DNA of 27,050 nucleotides from Fragilaria crotonensis (taxonomy: Eukaryota; Bacillariophyta; Fragilariophyceae; Fragilariales; Fragilariaceae): the NCBI GenBank assembly GCA_022925895.1, contig JAKSYS010000760.1, positions 1-27,050 on the forward strand, read 5' to 3'. The notes under the pieces were generated by a model that saw only the letters and a program-made list of their open reading frames with translations, searched no databases and was not told where the DNA came from. Of this stretch, positions 10,262-20,007 are shown piece by piece (within the stretch, counting starts at the first letter, position 1; each line of letters begins with the position of its first letter). A program made the translations under genes and the position numbers.

Positions 10262-12260
10262 ATGTTGACAGTCGAAACCAACGTTCCTAACCCTGCAGCC
10301 GCAGAACCTACCCTCCGTGATCTAGCTCACCAAGCCGCCAGCGATGCGAAGCTCAACAGTTTCGCTCATGCTTACGAACCCGATCCATCCAAGGCTCTCC
10401 GCGTTGCAACAACTCTTTCCAAAGACTTCCCAGCGGATACCCGTCTCGCTAACCTCTGCGACAGCGGACTAGTCAACCAAATGGCCTTCCTCATGGACGT
10501 CCCAAACGGACCAGCTACGCTAGCTATTCTCTCCTGTCCTTTCCAACCGCAAAGGAACCGAAGCCGTCTTCGCCGGCTCTCTTGGCGACGCCATGGATGT
10601 AATCTGCCCTGTCACCATCCGCATGCGAGACGTCAAAGGCCAGTGTATCACCATCGCACCTATGACGAGCCTTCCAACCCTCCTCAGCATGGCAATCTCT
10701 GCATCCGACCCATTGAACGAAGAAGGTCCCGATCCCGAGGAAGGAACCGTCGCAGATCCTCCAGGACCAGACCGCCTTGGCATCGAAATCAGTGACCCAA
10801 CTGACACTCCATGCATCACCCTGATCCCCAAAATCTTCCCACTCACAGGAGGATACAGCATTCCAACAGCTAACATCATCGATGTTACAACCACCGATAC
10901 AATCCGAAACCTCCCAGGCTCGCCAAACCTCGACGAATTCCATCTTTGGTATGAATCTATGAGGTACGGAGTGAACCTCAAAAACTACTCCATCCAAGCA
11001 CGAGATACACTCTTCACGTACACCCAACTCGACGCAACTCCCTTCACACGGAAACCAACCTCGTCAGCCGCTTTACAGTCGTAGTCAACTTCTTGACTCC
11101 AAACGACCCATTGTATCGCAAAGTCACAAGCGCCGTCCTCGCAACCAAAGAAAACGCATACGTCACGTACGGAAGCAAACTCACTCGTCGAATTGCATTC
11201 ACAACCCCGCCAAAAGCACCAGAACGAATCAACGCAAGTGCAACACACATCACTCCAACCGATAATGTCGAAGCAATCCTGCTCAACCTCACATCGGCAA
11301 TCACCGATAATTCGTCCAAAGCAATGACGAGCACAGAACGTGAGCACGAGCGAAGCAAAGGAAAATCAAGCTTTCTACGAGATCCTCTTCGCGAGTATTA
11401 TCGAAACAACAAACGATGATGGAACAACAACGAAAACGTTCAAAAAAGCCGCCCTCGACAGCGTCTTCATTCAAGTTCTGAAGGCAAATAAAAACAGCAA
11501 GGCAACCAAACTTCTCCAAACAGCAATTGAAGCAGTCGCATCCGAAATGAACTTCAAAGACAACCGCTTCGCTTCAGCAAGCGACTTGAAAGCAGAACTG
11601 TTCGACCAACCACTCACAGCCGCAATCAGGACAGCAACATGGGCGCATCAGCACACAGTTCTCCATCCCGAAGGTATCAAAACACATTTCGCATTTCATC
11701 ATCTCGCACCAGCAAGAACATGGACTGCAGAATACAAGACTCGAATGGAAGGAGCCATCAAAGTCATCCAACAAGAGCAAGTCGAAGAAGCAAGCTCCCG
11801 AACTAACGCCAAATCAACCGAACTGTACCATTTCGGCAAGATGGGAGGCATCAACGACATCAACACAAGTAACACCCCAAACGCTAGCAACTTGCTGGAC
11901 AACATTGCACAGACAACCGCAGCGCAAGGGAAAACAATCCTTAAACAGCTGGCCACCGATTCCTCTGCAAAGCTACTCCATCCTGGGCCAATATTCCCTC
12001 ATCCATCGAGACCAAACAAGTTCACTTTAATGTGCTGTCGCAGCGCATACGAAGGTAAAACATGCACGTACCCAACGTGCAACTTCTTCCATTTCCCGAA
12101 CAATCTCAACAATTCAGTCAGCAACGACATCAAAGCAAAGATGGTTACGTGGGTTCAATCCCAAGCAGCAGTTGAATGGACGCCCGAAGCCGCAGCATGG
12201 GCAACACCAGCAGGTAACTCCTCGTCAAACCAATCGTCCACAACAAACTCAACCGCATAA
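10262..12260 (+). CDS. Gag-like protein of the YR retrotransposon, frame-interrupted
   Basis: First gene of the element, about 666 residues if read through. The ATG at 10262 follows an A-rich leader. It is open in one frame to about 10533, then a second frame to about 11046, a third segment to about 11337, and a last one to the TAA at 12258-12260. Each switch needs a single base (+1, -1, +1), and the local protein sequence continues smoothly (for example into NRKGTEAVFAGSLGDAMDV). No general Gag domain is recognisable. Near the C-terminus, 12036-12092 encodes C-x8-C-x4-C-x3-H, a CCCH-type zinc motif, in the position where many Gag proteins carry a nucleic-acid-binding zinc knuckle. The tail after it is Ser/Thr/Asn-rich. 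The Gag identity rests on position plus the zinc motif. Confidence 0.65.
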
Positions 12261-12378
12261 AGTGCCATAAATAAAATCCATTCAAAATCACTCACGAAGT
12301 CAATTCATTTATCGCACTGTAGAACCACTCCTGCTGCCTAGTTTCCAATTAGCAACGCCGGTCACTACACACATCCGA

Positions 12379-15201
12379 ATGCCACTCACAGCAATGTCCA
12401 CCAAGCCAAAGTATTATCACAAGATAGCACAAAGTGACAAAAACCCACAGCCGACAAGACAAGAACAAGACAAAAGAGCAGTACCGCACGGCACAGAAAA
12501 CAAGTCATCACAAAAATCACACAACGAAAACTCAGACTTACCGCCTGTGATGTCAGAATGTACGAAAGTTCCAAGCAATAATGGAACGAACAAAGCGAGT
12601 CCAAAAGGCAATACCAGCAATGAAAGCATCCTCAAGCAAAAACAGCAGGCAACATGGCTCGCACCAGGCAAACTTACAACGCAACGGCTCGAGCATTTCG
12701 TTGCGACAATCTTGCCAACAAGTGTCCAAGTTCAACTCGACCAACCATTCGGTAAGGACTCATTACAACAATCGTTTTACTCTGCAAAATCATTGTGTCA
12801 CATTTTATTGCCGCTCCTGAAAAGCGGCTTCTTGTCATGTCGGGCAACCAAAGCCCTCGAAAAAGCATCGTATCGGGTACGACAACTTCAGCAACTTCGA
12901 AAAAAGTATGTCCCACTGGATTTTCGAAGCCTGCAAGGTTACCAACAAGGCTGGGAGGAGACGGCAACAATAAGAGACGACTGGAAAGCGATGACATCAG
13001 CATGTGCCCTCCATTTTAATGGAGACATAGCAACAGTCGTTCGTTTCATTGGCGGACCACACGTGCACCAACACATCAACACCCCAGAAGTACTCGCGAA
13101 ACTCAAACCAGTACTCACGAAAGATGTGTACGATGACGTTGACAGGATCCTAACAACAGGGGCGCCAGCATACTGCAACGCGGAAGCGACAAATGAAAAC
13201 TTCAATGCATATCTGAATTATGGGAACCACAAGTCAGCAAGGGAAAACCCAGACGCATTCAGAAGCACCATCGTGAAGCAAAGCAAACGAGGCCTTACCT
13301 TAATTATGGACCCGGCGCTCGTCCATTTCACGCTCAATACCCACCTGACACCGCAAGGCCTCGTCGACATACTGCACCACAGACGAAAGCCACGACCAGT
13401 ATCGGATAGCAGTTTCAGGCCTTGGGCAGGAGCACACTCAATAAACGACTGGACCAGCAAAGTAAACGAACCACCGCTTCATTTCGCCGATTCGTTCCAA
13501 CAATTCTGCATTTGGCACTGGAACCTAGCGATCTCATACCCAAGAACGATCGACACACAGGCGACGACGATGTTCAATGCGCATTCCCTCGGATCAAATA
13601 CAACCCGAATTTAGTCGCAATGCACAGTGCAATCTCGCATGACACACTCATCATGCACACAGGATTAACGTTTGGCGACAACACAAGCCCATCCAACTGG
13701 GAACCAATCGCACGCGCCCGACAACAACTTGCACAAAAACTGTGGCACGACCCCGACATTGTCAACCGCGCAGCCAAATACATGCCACCAATTTCATTTG
13801 CGCAACCAGCGACAGAAGCAGAAAGAACAACTTTCGCAATCGCAATACCCGACTCAAAAAATCGAGGAGTTTTCGACAAATACGGAAACAGGCAAGCACC
13901 CCGATATAATCATCACGTCGATGATAACATGTATGGAGATATATCGGAACTCATGCCCAGAGCAGCAGCAGCAAGCATCATTAGCCTGTATGAAATCCTG
14001 GGGTACCCTGACGGCAGATTTCCCGACCCAATTTCTTGGGAAAAATTTGGATCAGCATATGGTCACACACGCCGGGTCGTTGGATGGGAGTTCAACACGA
14101 GAACACTCACATACACATTACCAGAGGACAAGAGAAACTCACTCACAGAAATGCTCGCATCATGGATAACCAAAGACACATGCACCATTATTGAAGCAGC
14201 AACTTTACATGGAACCCTCGCAGACGCATCGCGAGCGAACCGCCAAGGTCGAACCCTTTTCTTCGGATTCCAAAACGCCCTGAGACGAGCCATCCAAACC
14301 CGATTCCATCAAGTCCGAGGCTATATCAGTCGTCAAGGGAAAACCAAAAATACAAATCTGAACTGCCCAAACACTTGCACCATCGTATCGACGCCATGAT
14401 CGCAAGAGATATGGCAGCTCTACTCTGGTCGCAAAAAGTCAAAATCCCACTCACGCAATCCGTACTATGCGAACTCACTCATATCCATAGTCTCATTGCG
14501 AACCCAACCTACAAATGGGAAATGCAAATTGGACATGTCATCCCGAGACCCTCAATTCACGAGTTTCGGAGACGCATGTCTGACAGCCGGCGGAGCATTT
14601 TGTGACGAACTTGAATTTTGGTTCGAAGTACACTGGTCAACAAAACCAAACAAGCCATCGCAGCAAAACCCTCCATATCAATGTCATGGAGTTCACAATC
14701 GTCATCCTCCAACTCGCAGCAGTCGTTACAACCCTGGAAGAAAACCAACTCCAACCTTCCCTCGCAACAAAATTCCCTCGCGGAATCCCAGCGTTAGCAA
14801 AACTGCTTATCCGCACAGACAACAGCCCTTCTCAAAATTGGGCCCATAAAGTCTCATCGCGTTCGGAAAAAGGCCAACAACTGGTCCATTTGTACGCAGC
14901 CCTCTTAGAACGCACCTCAATCGCAGTCGCTTGTAACCACATCAAAGGGGAAAACAATTCCCTGGCAGATTTTATTTCACGCCCACCAACTCACATACCG
15001 TCTCTGGCCTGGCGCCACCAACAGATATTCGAGAGGCGCCGAAACTCGCATCCTATCGCTATTTCCGCCCTCATCCAGAACTTTTATCCAACCTGGAGTC
15101 CAGGCTGTTCAGCGAGCAATGGAACGCAACCACAACTCTGCCAAGACAGCTCGGACAATTCGAAGTCGCCGCATCCATTACTTCATCTTTTGTCACACTC
15201 T
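12379..15201 (+). CDS. Reverse transcriptase - RNase H polyprotein of the YR retrotransposon, frame-interrupted
   Basis: The start is ATG at 12379. A long N-terminal region (to about 13300) precedes the RT. RT landmarks are the KPRPVSDSS block near 13390, motif A with Asp (GDDDVQCAF, about 13560-13586), TGLTFGDNTSPSNWEPIARA (about 13660-13720), and motif C HHVDDNMYGDI (about 13911-13943), where VDD holds the catalytic Asp pair. RNase H follows: FGDAC with the first Asp near 14570, the Glu of INVMEF near 14690, RTDN near 14812, and ADFISRPP near 14965. The polyprotein copies element RNA and degrades the template. Frame switches lie near 13545, 14346-14350 (A5), 14545, 14642-14645 (A4), 14665-14668 (A4) and 15000; three are one base short in an A-run. 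The frame that ends at the TGA at 15199-15201 may in truth run on into the recombinase. Confidence 0.82.
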
Positions 15202-15204
15202 GAA

Positions 15205-16258
15205 CTTAGATGATGACTGGACCCTTGCAAATCAACCACAAGAGCGCGCCAACTACCAACTCGCTTTGTACGCTACACACCTCGCAACAGGCTCATCGCT
15301 CCATTGTAAGTCGCTAAAAGCAAGCACAATCGCAAGTTACTTACTCGACGTTGCAAAATTTCTCGGACGATACCGAGACGTTGACCCCAGATTTCGATCA
15401 ACAGCTGATACGCGATTGGCACCAGCCATAGCAAAAGTCCTCGACGAACAAAAACGATGGGAGTCAGTCCCTAACAGACGCGAGCCATTTACCCTCGAAA
15501 TGCACAAGTATATCGCACAATCCGCAGCAACCCAAGCGGATGATTGTTGTATCGAAGCTGCCCTCGCAAACTGGACCCTGTGCAATCTATACGCCGGATG
15601 CAGAGGCATTGAATGGATGCAAACAAACTCAACAAACCAACTAATCCATTCGCACCACCTCAACCGGTTCGGGAACGCGTACGCATTCACCCTGCGCGAC
15701 GTCCCAATGTACAACAGCATCCAACCAACTACTAACCATACACGACGCTTTGAAAAACCCAAACGCCGTCGGCTGTATCCGCCTGCGATTTGAAGAGCAA
15801 AAAAACGGTGAGAATGGAGAGAGAAAAAACTTTTTGTCCGCAACACTAAAAATCCTGCAATCTGCTTCGTAACCAACTTCATGCAAATCCTGAAGCGCCA
15901 TGCAGAACTCACCAATAAACACCCAAACCTGCCATTGAGTATATATCGCCACAGTAATGGCAGTATCTACAACATCACGTCTGCAGACGTCGAAACCGGT
16001 ATACGCAACGCCGCATCCAAACTTTTCAACCTTGACCCCATCGCCAACCGAGCAGAACTGCAAATGTGGTCAAGTCATTCATTGCGCGTTGGCGCATGTA
16101 CCACACTATATGCAATGGGTTTCCATGAAATGGAAATAAAACATTTATTGCGATGGAAGTCAAACGCATTCATGACTTACCTTCGTAATCTCGCCGTCAC
16201 ATCTCGCCGACATAACGAAGCCCTTAACGATGCTAGCTGCATCCCAAACTTCCTATAA
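15205..16258 (+). CDS. Tyrosine recombinase (integrase) of the YR retrotransposon, frame-interrupted
   Basis: This enzyme would integrate the circular cDNA by site-specific recombination, in place of the DDE integrase of LTR elements. An N-terminal core-binding-like helical region (ERANYQLALYATHLATG and onward) leads to the catalytic domain. Box I Arg is in LYAGCRGIEWMQ (about 15588-15620). The H-x-x-R box is SSHSLRVGACTTLYAMG (about 16068-16120). The last box is HLLRWKSNAFMTYLR (about 16141-16186), with the nucleophilic Tyr in TYLR. The TAA at 16256-16258 ends it. Two shifts are needed: one extra base near 15738 and one missing A in the A5 run at 15848-15852. No clear ATG precedes the domain; by removing one further shift near 15195 it becomes the C-terminal part of the RT-RNase H polyprotein, so start and independence are unsure. 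Confidence 0.82.
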
Positions 16259-16789
16259 TCAAAATAGCACCCTTATCCCAACCAATCTCCCACACCCCGA
16301 GGTATCATATAAATGCAAACGCAAAATCCATACTAAAACGCAATACTACCAACACTAAAGTAGTCAAGTATGGCAACAATCCCAATGCAACAACTAAAAC
16401 CAAACGACACCAAAAAGGCTCGCCTCGCTACGCTCGCAACACCGAACCTCTCTTCAAGGTACCACATATTCGTGCATGCTACCTCACGGTACTCAGCGTA
16501 GTAACGCGTAAGCCCATTACTCACAAACGCAAGCGCAACGAAGTAAACGAATTTAAAATTTTGCTCGCAACGCAGTATCGACACTATGACATATGCCGAT
16601 ATGCCCACACTGCATCAGTCTAATGTACGAGAAAGTCATAGTGACACCTACGCAGCCACCCCAAAATACATTCCATTAAATGTTTTCTTTTTCTTTTTCG
16701 AGTGCACCGGCTTTAACGTCTGCATCCGATCGATACGGCACCCACCACTGCCACCTCTGCGAGGTGACAGCGTCAGCAGACGACACGGG
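16259..16789 (+). other. Retrotransposon 3' region between the recombinase gene and B1
   Basis: No gene. It contains a CG-rich motif (GCTCGCCTCGCTACGCTCGC, about 16419-16438) and a T-rich run (about 16682-16700). The strong A/C bias of the plus strand fades here. It is probably 3' untranslated sequence of the element transcript. Confidence 0.45.
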
Positions 16790-17032
16790 ACAGGCATGTG
16801 CTAGTGAAAGCCATCCAGGAGCCGTTTGACTCCTAGGATTACACTAACGTCATAACCACTGCGTTTTTAGCCCACTACAACGCCTGTAGAGACCTAGCCA
16901 TACTAGAGTCAACCTACAGACAAGTAGCGTGCAAATCAGTAATCGCAGTTACTACGACATTCACAACGCACACTAGCCGTATCGCCGGAAGCTGTGAAAA
17001 GCCGAGGCGACATCTGGGAATCCAGTGGATTC
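16790..17032 (+). repeat. B1 split direct repeat
   Basis: This 243-bp repeat is the internal copy of B2 (17286-17526), starting at ACAGGCATGTG and ending at GTGGATTC. It differs from B2 by two single-base indels (near 16832 and 17022). It abuts A2 with no spacer if A begins at TTACA. Confidence 0.9.
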
Positions 17033-17145
17033 TTACAGATAAGACGTAGGCCAAACTGCAGTAGGCGTACTAGCGCACATAGTACACTACACCATAGCCT
17101 ACAGCCTTAGTTGCTACGTAGTCGAATTATGATGGACCAAGGACA

Positions 17146-17168
17146 GCCAGTAGTACCATACTACTGGC
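17146..17168. repeat. Perfect hairpin in A2 (10-bp stem, 3-nt loop)
   Basis: GCCAGTAGTA, loop CCA, TACTACTGGC: identical to the hairpin at 9260-9282 in A1. Confidence 0.85.
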
Positions 17169-17193
17169 GGGAAATTGTACCTGGATGGAGAAT

Positions 17194-17222
17194 CGATCAC
17201 TCACTTTTCTCATGAGTGATCG
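17194..17222. repeat. Perfect hairpin in A2 (10-bp stem, 9-nt loop)
   Basis: CGATCACTCA, loop CTTTTCTCA, TGAGTGATCG: identical to the hairpin at 9311-9339 in A1. Confidence 0.85.
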
Positions 17223-17285
17223 AATCGATGGCAATGGTGATGTTACATCTGCCTAACCATTTTTCGCTACCCCACCCGCCATCCC

Positions 17286-17526
17286 ACAGGCATGTGCTAG
17301 TGAAAGCCATCCAGGAGCCGTTTGACTCTAGGATTACACTAACGTCATAACCACTGCGTTTTTAGCCCACTACAACGCCTGTAGAGACCTAGCCATACTA
17401 GAGTCAACCTACAGACAAGTAGCGTGCAAATCAGTAATCGCAGTTACTACGACATTCACAACGCACACTAGCCGTATCGCCGGAAGCTGTGAAAAGCCGA
17501 GGCGACATCTGGGAATCAGTGGATTC
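17286..17526 (+). repeat. B2 split direct repeat (right end of element)
   Basis: This 241-bp repeat matches B1. The match stops at GTGGATTC, after which host sequence (GACCTCC...) begins. A 15-bp C-rich spacer (17271-17285) separates it from A2. Confidence 0.9.
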
Positions 17527-17969
17527 GACCTCCAAGGCTGCGGTTCGGTGCACGGTTTTCAAGGTATTTTCTCGTTCGTCTCGTAGCTTTACTACTAGCC
17601 CTACGGCAATCGCATGTAGACACTATTCTGTACTAATCGCCATCGACGTGAAAATTGACACCAGCATCTCCGTACTTCTTGATCCCTGGTTTCTTCTTGA
17701 TGCCACCATCATGAAGAAGAAGATAACCATGCATGTAAATACTTGATGCTACTACAACAGTGCTACCTATCTACTATGACAGCAGTCGTCCATTGCTACA
17801 CCATCAGGAGTATCACAGGAGTCAGTGCAACCAACTATATCCTGCTTTCCAAGGAAATCATAGCCGTATCTGTACGACCGCCACTGATGTTGCAAAACAC
17901 AAATAATTGCACTCATTTTGATGCACTTAGCAGCCACAATCAATAACTGCTTGGGCCTGACTTCTCAGG
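17527..17969. other. Right flank of the retrotransposon
   Basis: No supported gene. An open frame that starts inside B2 and runs to 17746 is a chance frame, because it crosses the element boundary. Nothing else is recognised. Confidence 0.45.
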
Positions 17970-18800
17970 TGCTCCTCCTTCGAACATCACCACTCGCATA
18001 AATGCCTAACACTGCTGCATCGGAACAGCAATAGTTTGTCGCATTTGCGAAGGTGTTATCAATCAAGTCATCTGGATCAGCAGGGTCGGAGCAAAGTAGG
18101 GCGGGTGCAAAGAAGACATTCATGTGATTTGCAACCACAGTATCAAACTCCTTGGAAGTACAGCAGATAACATGAATCCGATGAACTAGTCATCACCAAC
18201 GCCGCTGCAAGTAAATTGTTGCATGTTGTATCACCACATCTTCCTTTTGTTACATTATCAGTTGCTGGTTCATCCTAGCCTCCGGTGCATGGCAAACAGC
18301 AATTGGCTTTGATCAGCAGAAGAGCGAGATTATAGATGCAACAATGTCCTCTTGTGCCAGCGATTGAGCCACAACACACTTGGCTGAGCCAATTTCGTGC
18401 GATTTTATGTCCCCTTCGATCACATGCCAGCATTCCGCGGCACATTGGATATTTGGTGTGCCGCCATTGGGGCACATTGGACAACTGATGTTTTGAAGTT
18501 CTGCGGGATCGAAGCACACCTCTTAATTTGCGCCAATAAGTGTGGAACATACGTCGGTATCACTGATCTGCTTAGTGAATCGTCCTTGCGCGGCGGCGCA
18601 TTTCAGGTTGTTGGCATTCCATGACATTGAAGCATTCCTGTTCGTTTGTACAAAAGTCCTTCAAGACAAAGTGCACACGATGCTGCATTGCTTGTCTCCA
18701 TTTCAATGAAGCAGATGTAGTGAGAAGAGGAAGAACAGAGGTGGACAATGCTAGCTTGTCATGGTCAAATCGTTGTTCTCGTCGGGTTAATATCCTGTGT
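17970..18800 (-). pseudogene. Remnant of a Cys-rich extracellular-type domain
   Basis: Read on the minus strand, separate frames give Cys-rich segments in a consistent order: a C-x2-C segment (SCALCLEG, near 18675), then NNLKCAAAQG...SDTDVCSTLIG (near 18620-18535), then ISCPMCPNGGTPN (near 18490-18450) with further spaced Cys residues to about 18320, and finally CSDPADPDD...NYCCSDAAV (near 18090-18000). The pattern of a CxxC next to NG/DG and Pro, followed by spaced single Cys, resembles Cys-rich domains common in diatom secreted or receptor-like proteins. It is broken by a TAA near 18534 and by several frame changes, and has no start or signal peptide. I call it a decayed or partial gene. 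Family identity is by pattern memory only. Confidence 0.4.
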
Positions 18801-20007
18801 TATCCACAGAATGCCTAACGAAGGATATGGCGTAGAATCTATACCAGCACCTACTGGTACGAGTAGTGAATTTCGTGTCGTGGACCTTTATTCAACCGTG
18901 TGCACTCAAACCGCCGCATTGGAGCTAGTATATTATATATGGCATGATCTTGCGGGGCACCAGGCCCCAGGTCCCAGTCGAGTTCCTTGTGTATGATATC
19001 ATGATATGGCATACGTCCTAATCCTTCATTACAGTACCTGGTACCGGTAGGCTGGTACTCGTATCTCAGGTACCAGTGTACCTGGTACCCAGTACACTGT
19101 ACTGGTACCAGTTCGACCGTACTTGGATGACATGAATACTAGCGTATACAGTATAGACCATTGCACCGCCCATTATTTAGACTCCGTCGCAGGTTTCATA
19201 CCAGTGTAGCAGGTTGCAGGCTGCTACCTGGTACGAAGTAACAACGTAGCAGATACAGTGGGTTTGTGCTGGATCTCTCGCGCGACACTCAATCTCAATC
19301 ATACTCCGAGTTCGAGTTCAAGTGTTCACTACATTCGATCGTGCTGGTGGCCGGAGTCTGTCCTTGTACTCCGACTGGTCCTGCTGTGACCCGAGTGACG
19401 TCCGATCATTCCCACCTGCGCATTGCGCATGCTGGAAGCTATTTTCGTAAGCACATTTAGTGGGCGCATCTATGATACCTGCCTGATAGAGCGATCGCAG
19501 CCTACCCCTAGAAAAACTTGGTACAGTATGATGGGAGATACTACAGTAGGAGTATTGGATTAGTACGAGTACCCAGTATGTCATAGTTGTACTGAGTACT
19601 AATGGTACCGAGTACTCCAGTACAGGTATGTCATACCGACTAATCGGTGTACTGTAGTATTGTCTGGGAAATGCAACCCAAGTGGTATTGTTGCGTGGGT
19701 TTTCGCGGAGGCGAGAAAATTAATACTGTAGTACTGTATAGTATCTGGAACGTAGATTTGTGTAGCTTGTATCAGACTTGGGATAATACTTGTATGCAAC
19801 CATGACGCATGTAGGGTCATAATTTCGTATCCAAATTTGCTTCGGATGCAACCTGGCATCGGACGTAGAATCGTAGAATGTGTACCAGAAAAGAACAACA
19901 TGATTGTTGATATCGAATGCATGATTTCTTGTTATTTTTGACACCATTCAAGACACGGATCACCATGAGAGGTCAGAAGGTTTACAAGCGAATCTTGGAC
20001 AGTTTGA
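18801..20007. other. Intergenic region with GTAC-rich tracts
   Basis: No gene recognised. Tracts of GTACCTGGTACC-type words lie at about 19020-19130 and 19560-19745. The right end runs into the ill-defined N-terminus of the Crypton-like recombinase: an ATG at 19965 opens a short frame (MRGQKVYKRILDSL) that could be its true start if one indel is present near 20030. Confidence 0.5.

Larger units (their letters stand above)
17033..17270 (+). repeat. A2 split direct repeat
   Basis: This 238-bp repeat is the internal copy of A1, starting directly after B1 and ending at TTTTCGCTAC. It carries the same two hairpins as A1, at 17146-17168 and 17194-17222. Confidence 0.9.
9149..17526 (+). mobile_element. 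Tyrosine-recombinase retrotransposon, DIRS order, PAT/Ngaro-like, with split direct repeats
   Basis: An 8.4-kb element with the order A1 (9149-9386) - gag - RT - RNase H - tyrosine recombinase - B1 (16790-17032) - A2 (17033-17270) - 15-bp spacer - B2 (17286-17526). A1/A2 and B1/B2 are near-identical direct repeats. The A1...B1A2B2 layout is that of PAT and Ngaro elements; LTR retrotransposons have two equal terminal repeats and DIRS1-type elements have inverted terminal repeats. The coding part has an RT with a VDD catalytic motif, an RNase H, and a YR integrase with R, H-x-x-R and Y, and no DDE integrase or aspartic protease. No target-site duplication is evident, as expected for YR integration. 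The low divergence between repeat pairs implies recent insertion. The coding frames carry about a dozen single-base shifts but essentially no nonsense substitutions. Confidence 0.88.

Noticed and set aside
10520-11358. Overlapping minus-strand open frames opposite gag
   Set aside because: They are shadows of the G-poor, A/C-rich coding strand and are rich in Cys/Trp/Val from codon complementarity.
10262-16258. Programmed ribosomal frameshifting as the cause of the many frame changes
   Set aside because: There are about a dozen changes in both directions, often in plain A-runs, and similar changes in host genes; programmed shifts would be few and at defined slippery sites.
16333-16608. 91-codon minus-strand frame with hydrophobic segments
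   Set aside because: It lies in the non-coding 3' part of the element; its hydrophobicity follows from base composition and no family is recognised.
9149-17526. LTR retrotransposon interpretation
   Set aside because: The direct repeats are not two equal terminal copies but A1...B1-A2-B2, and the integrase is a tyrosine recombinase; no protease or DDE integrase is seen.
9149-17526. DIRS1-type element with inverted terminal repeats
   Set aside because: The long repeats are in direct orientation; only short hairpins are inverted.
17489-17746. 85-codon open frame on the plus strand
   Set aside because: It starts inside B2 and crosses the element boundary, so it is a chance frame.
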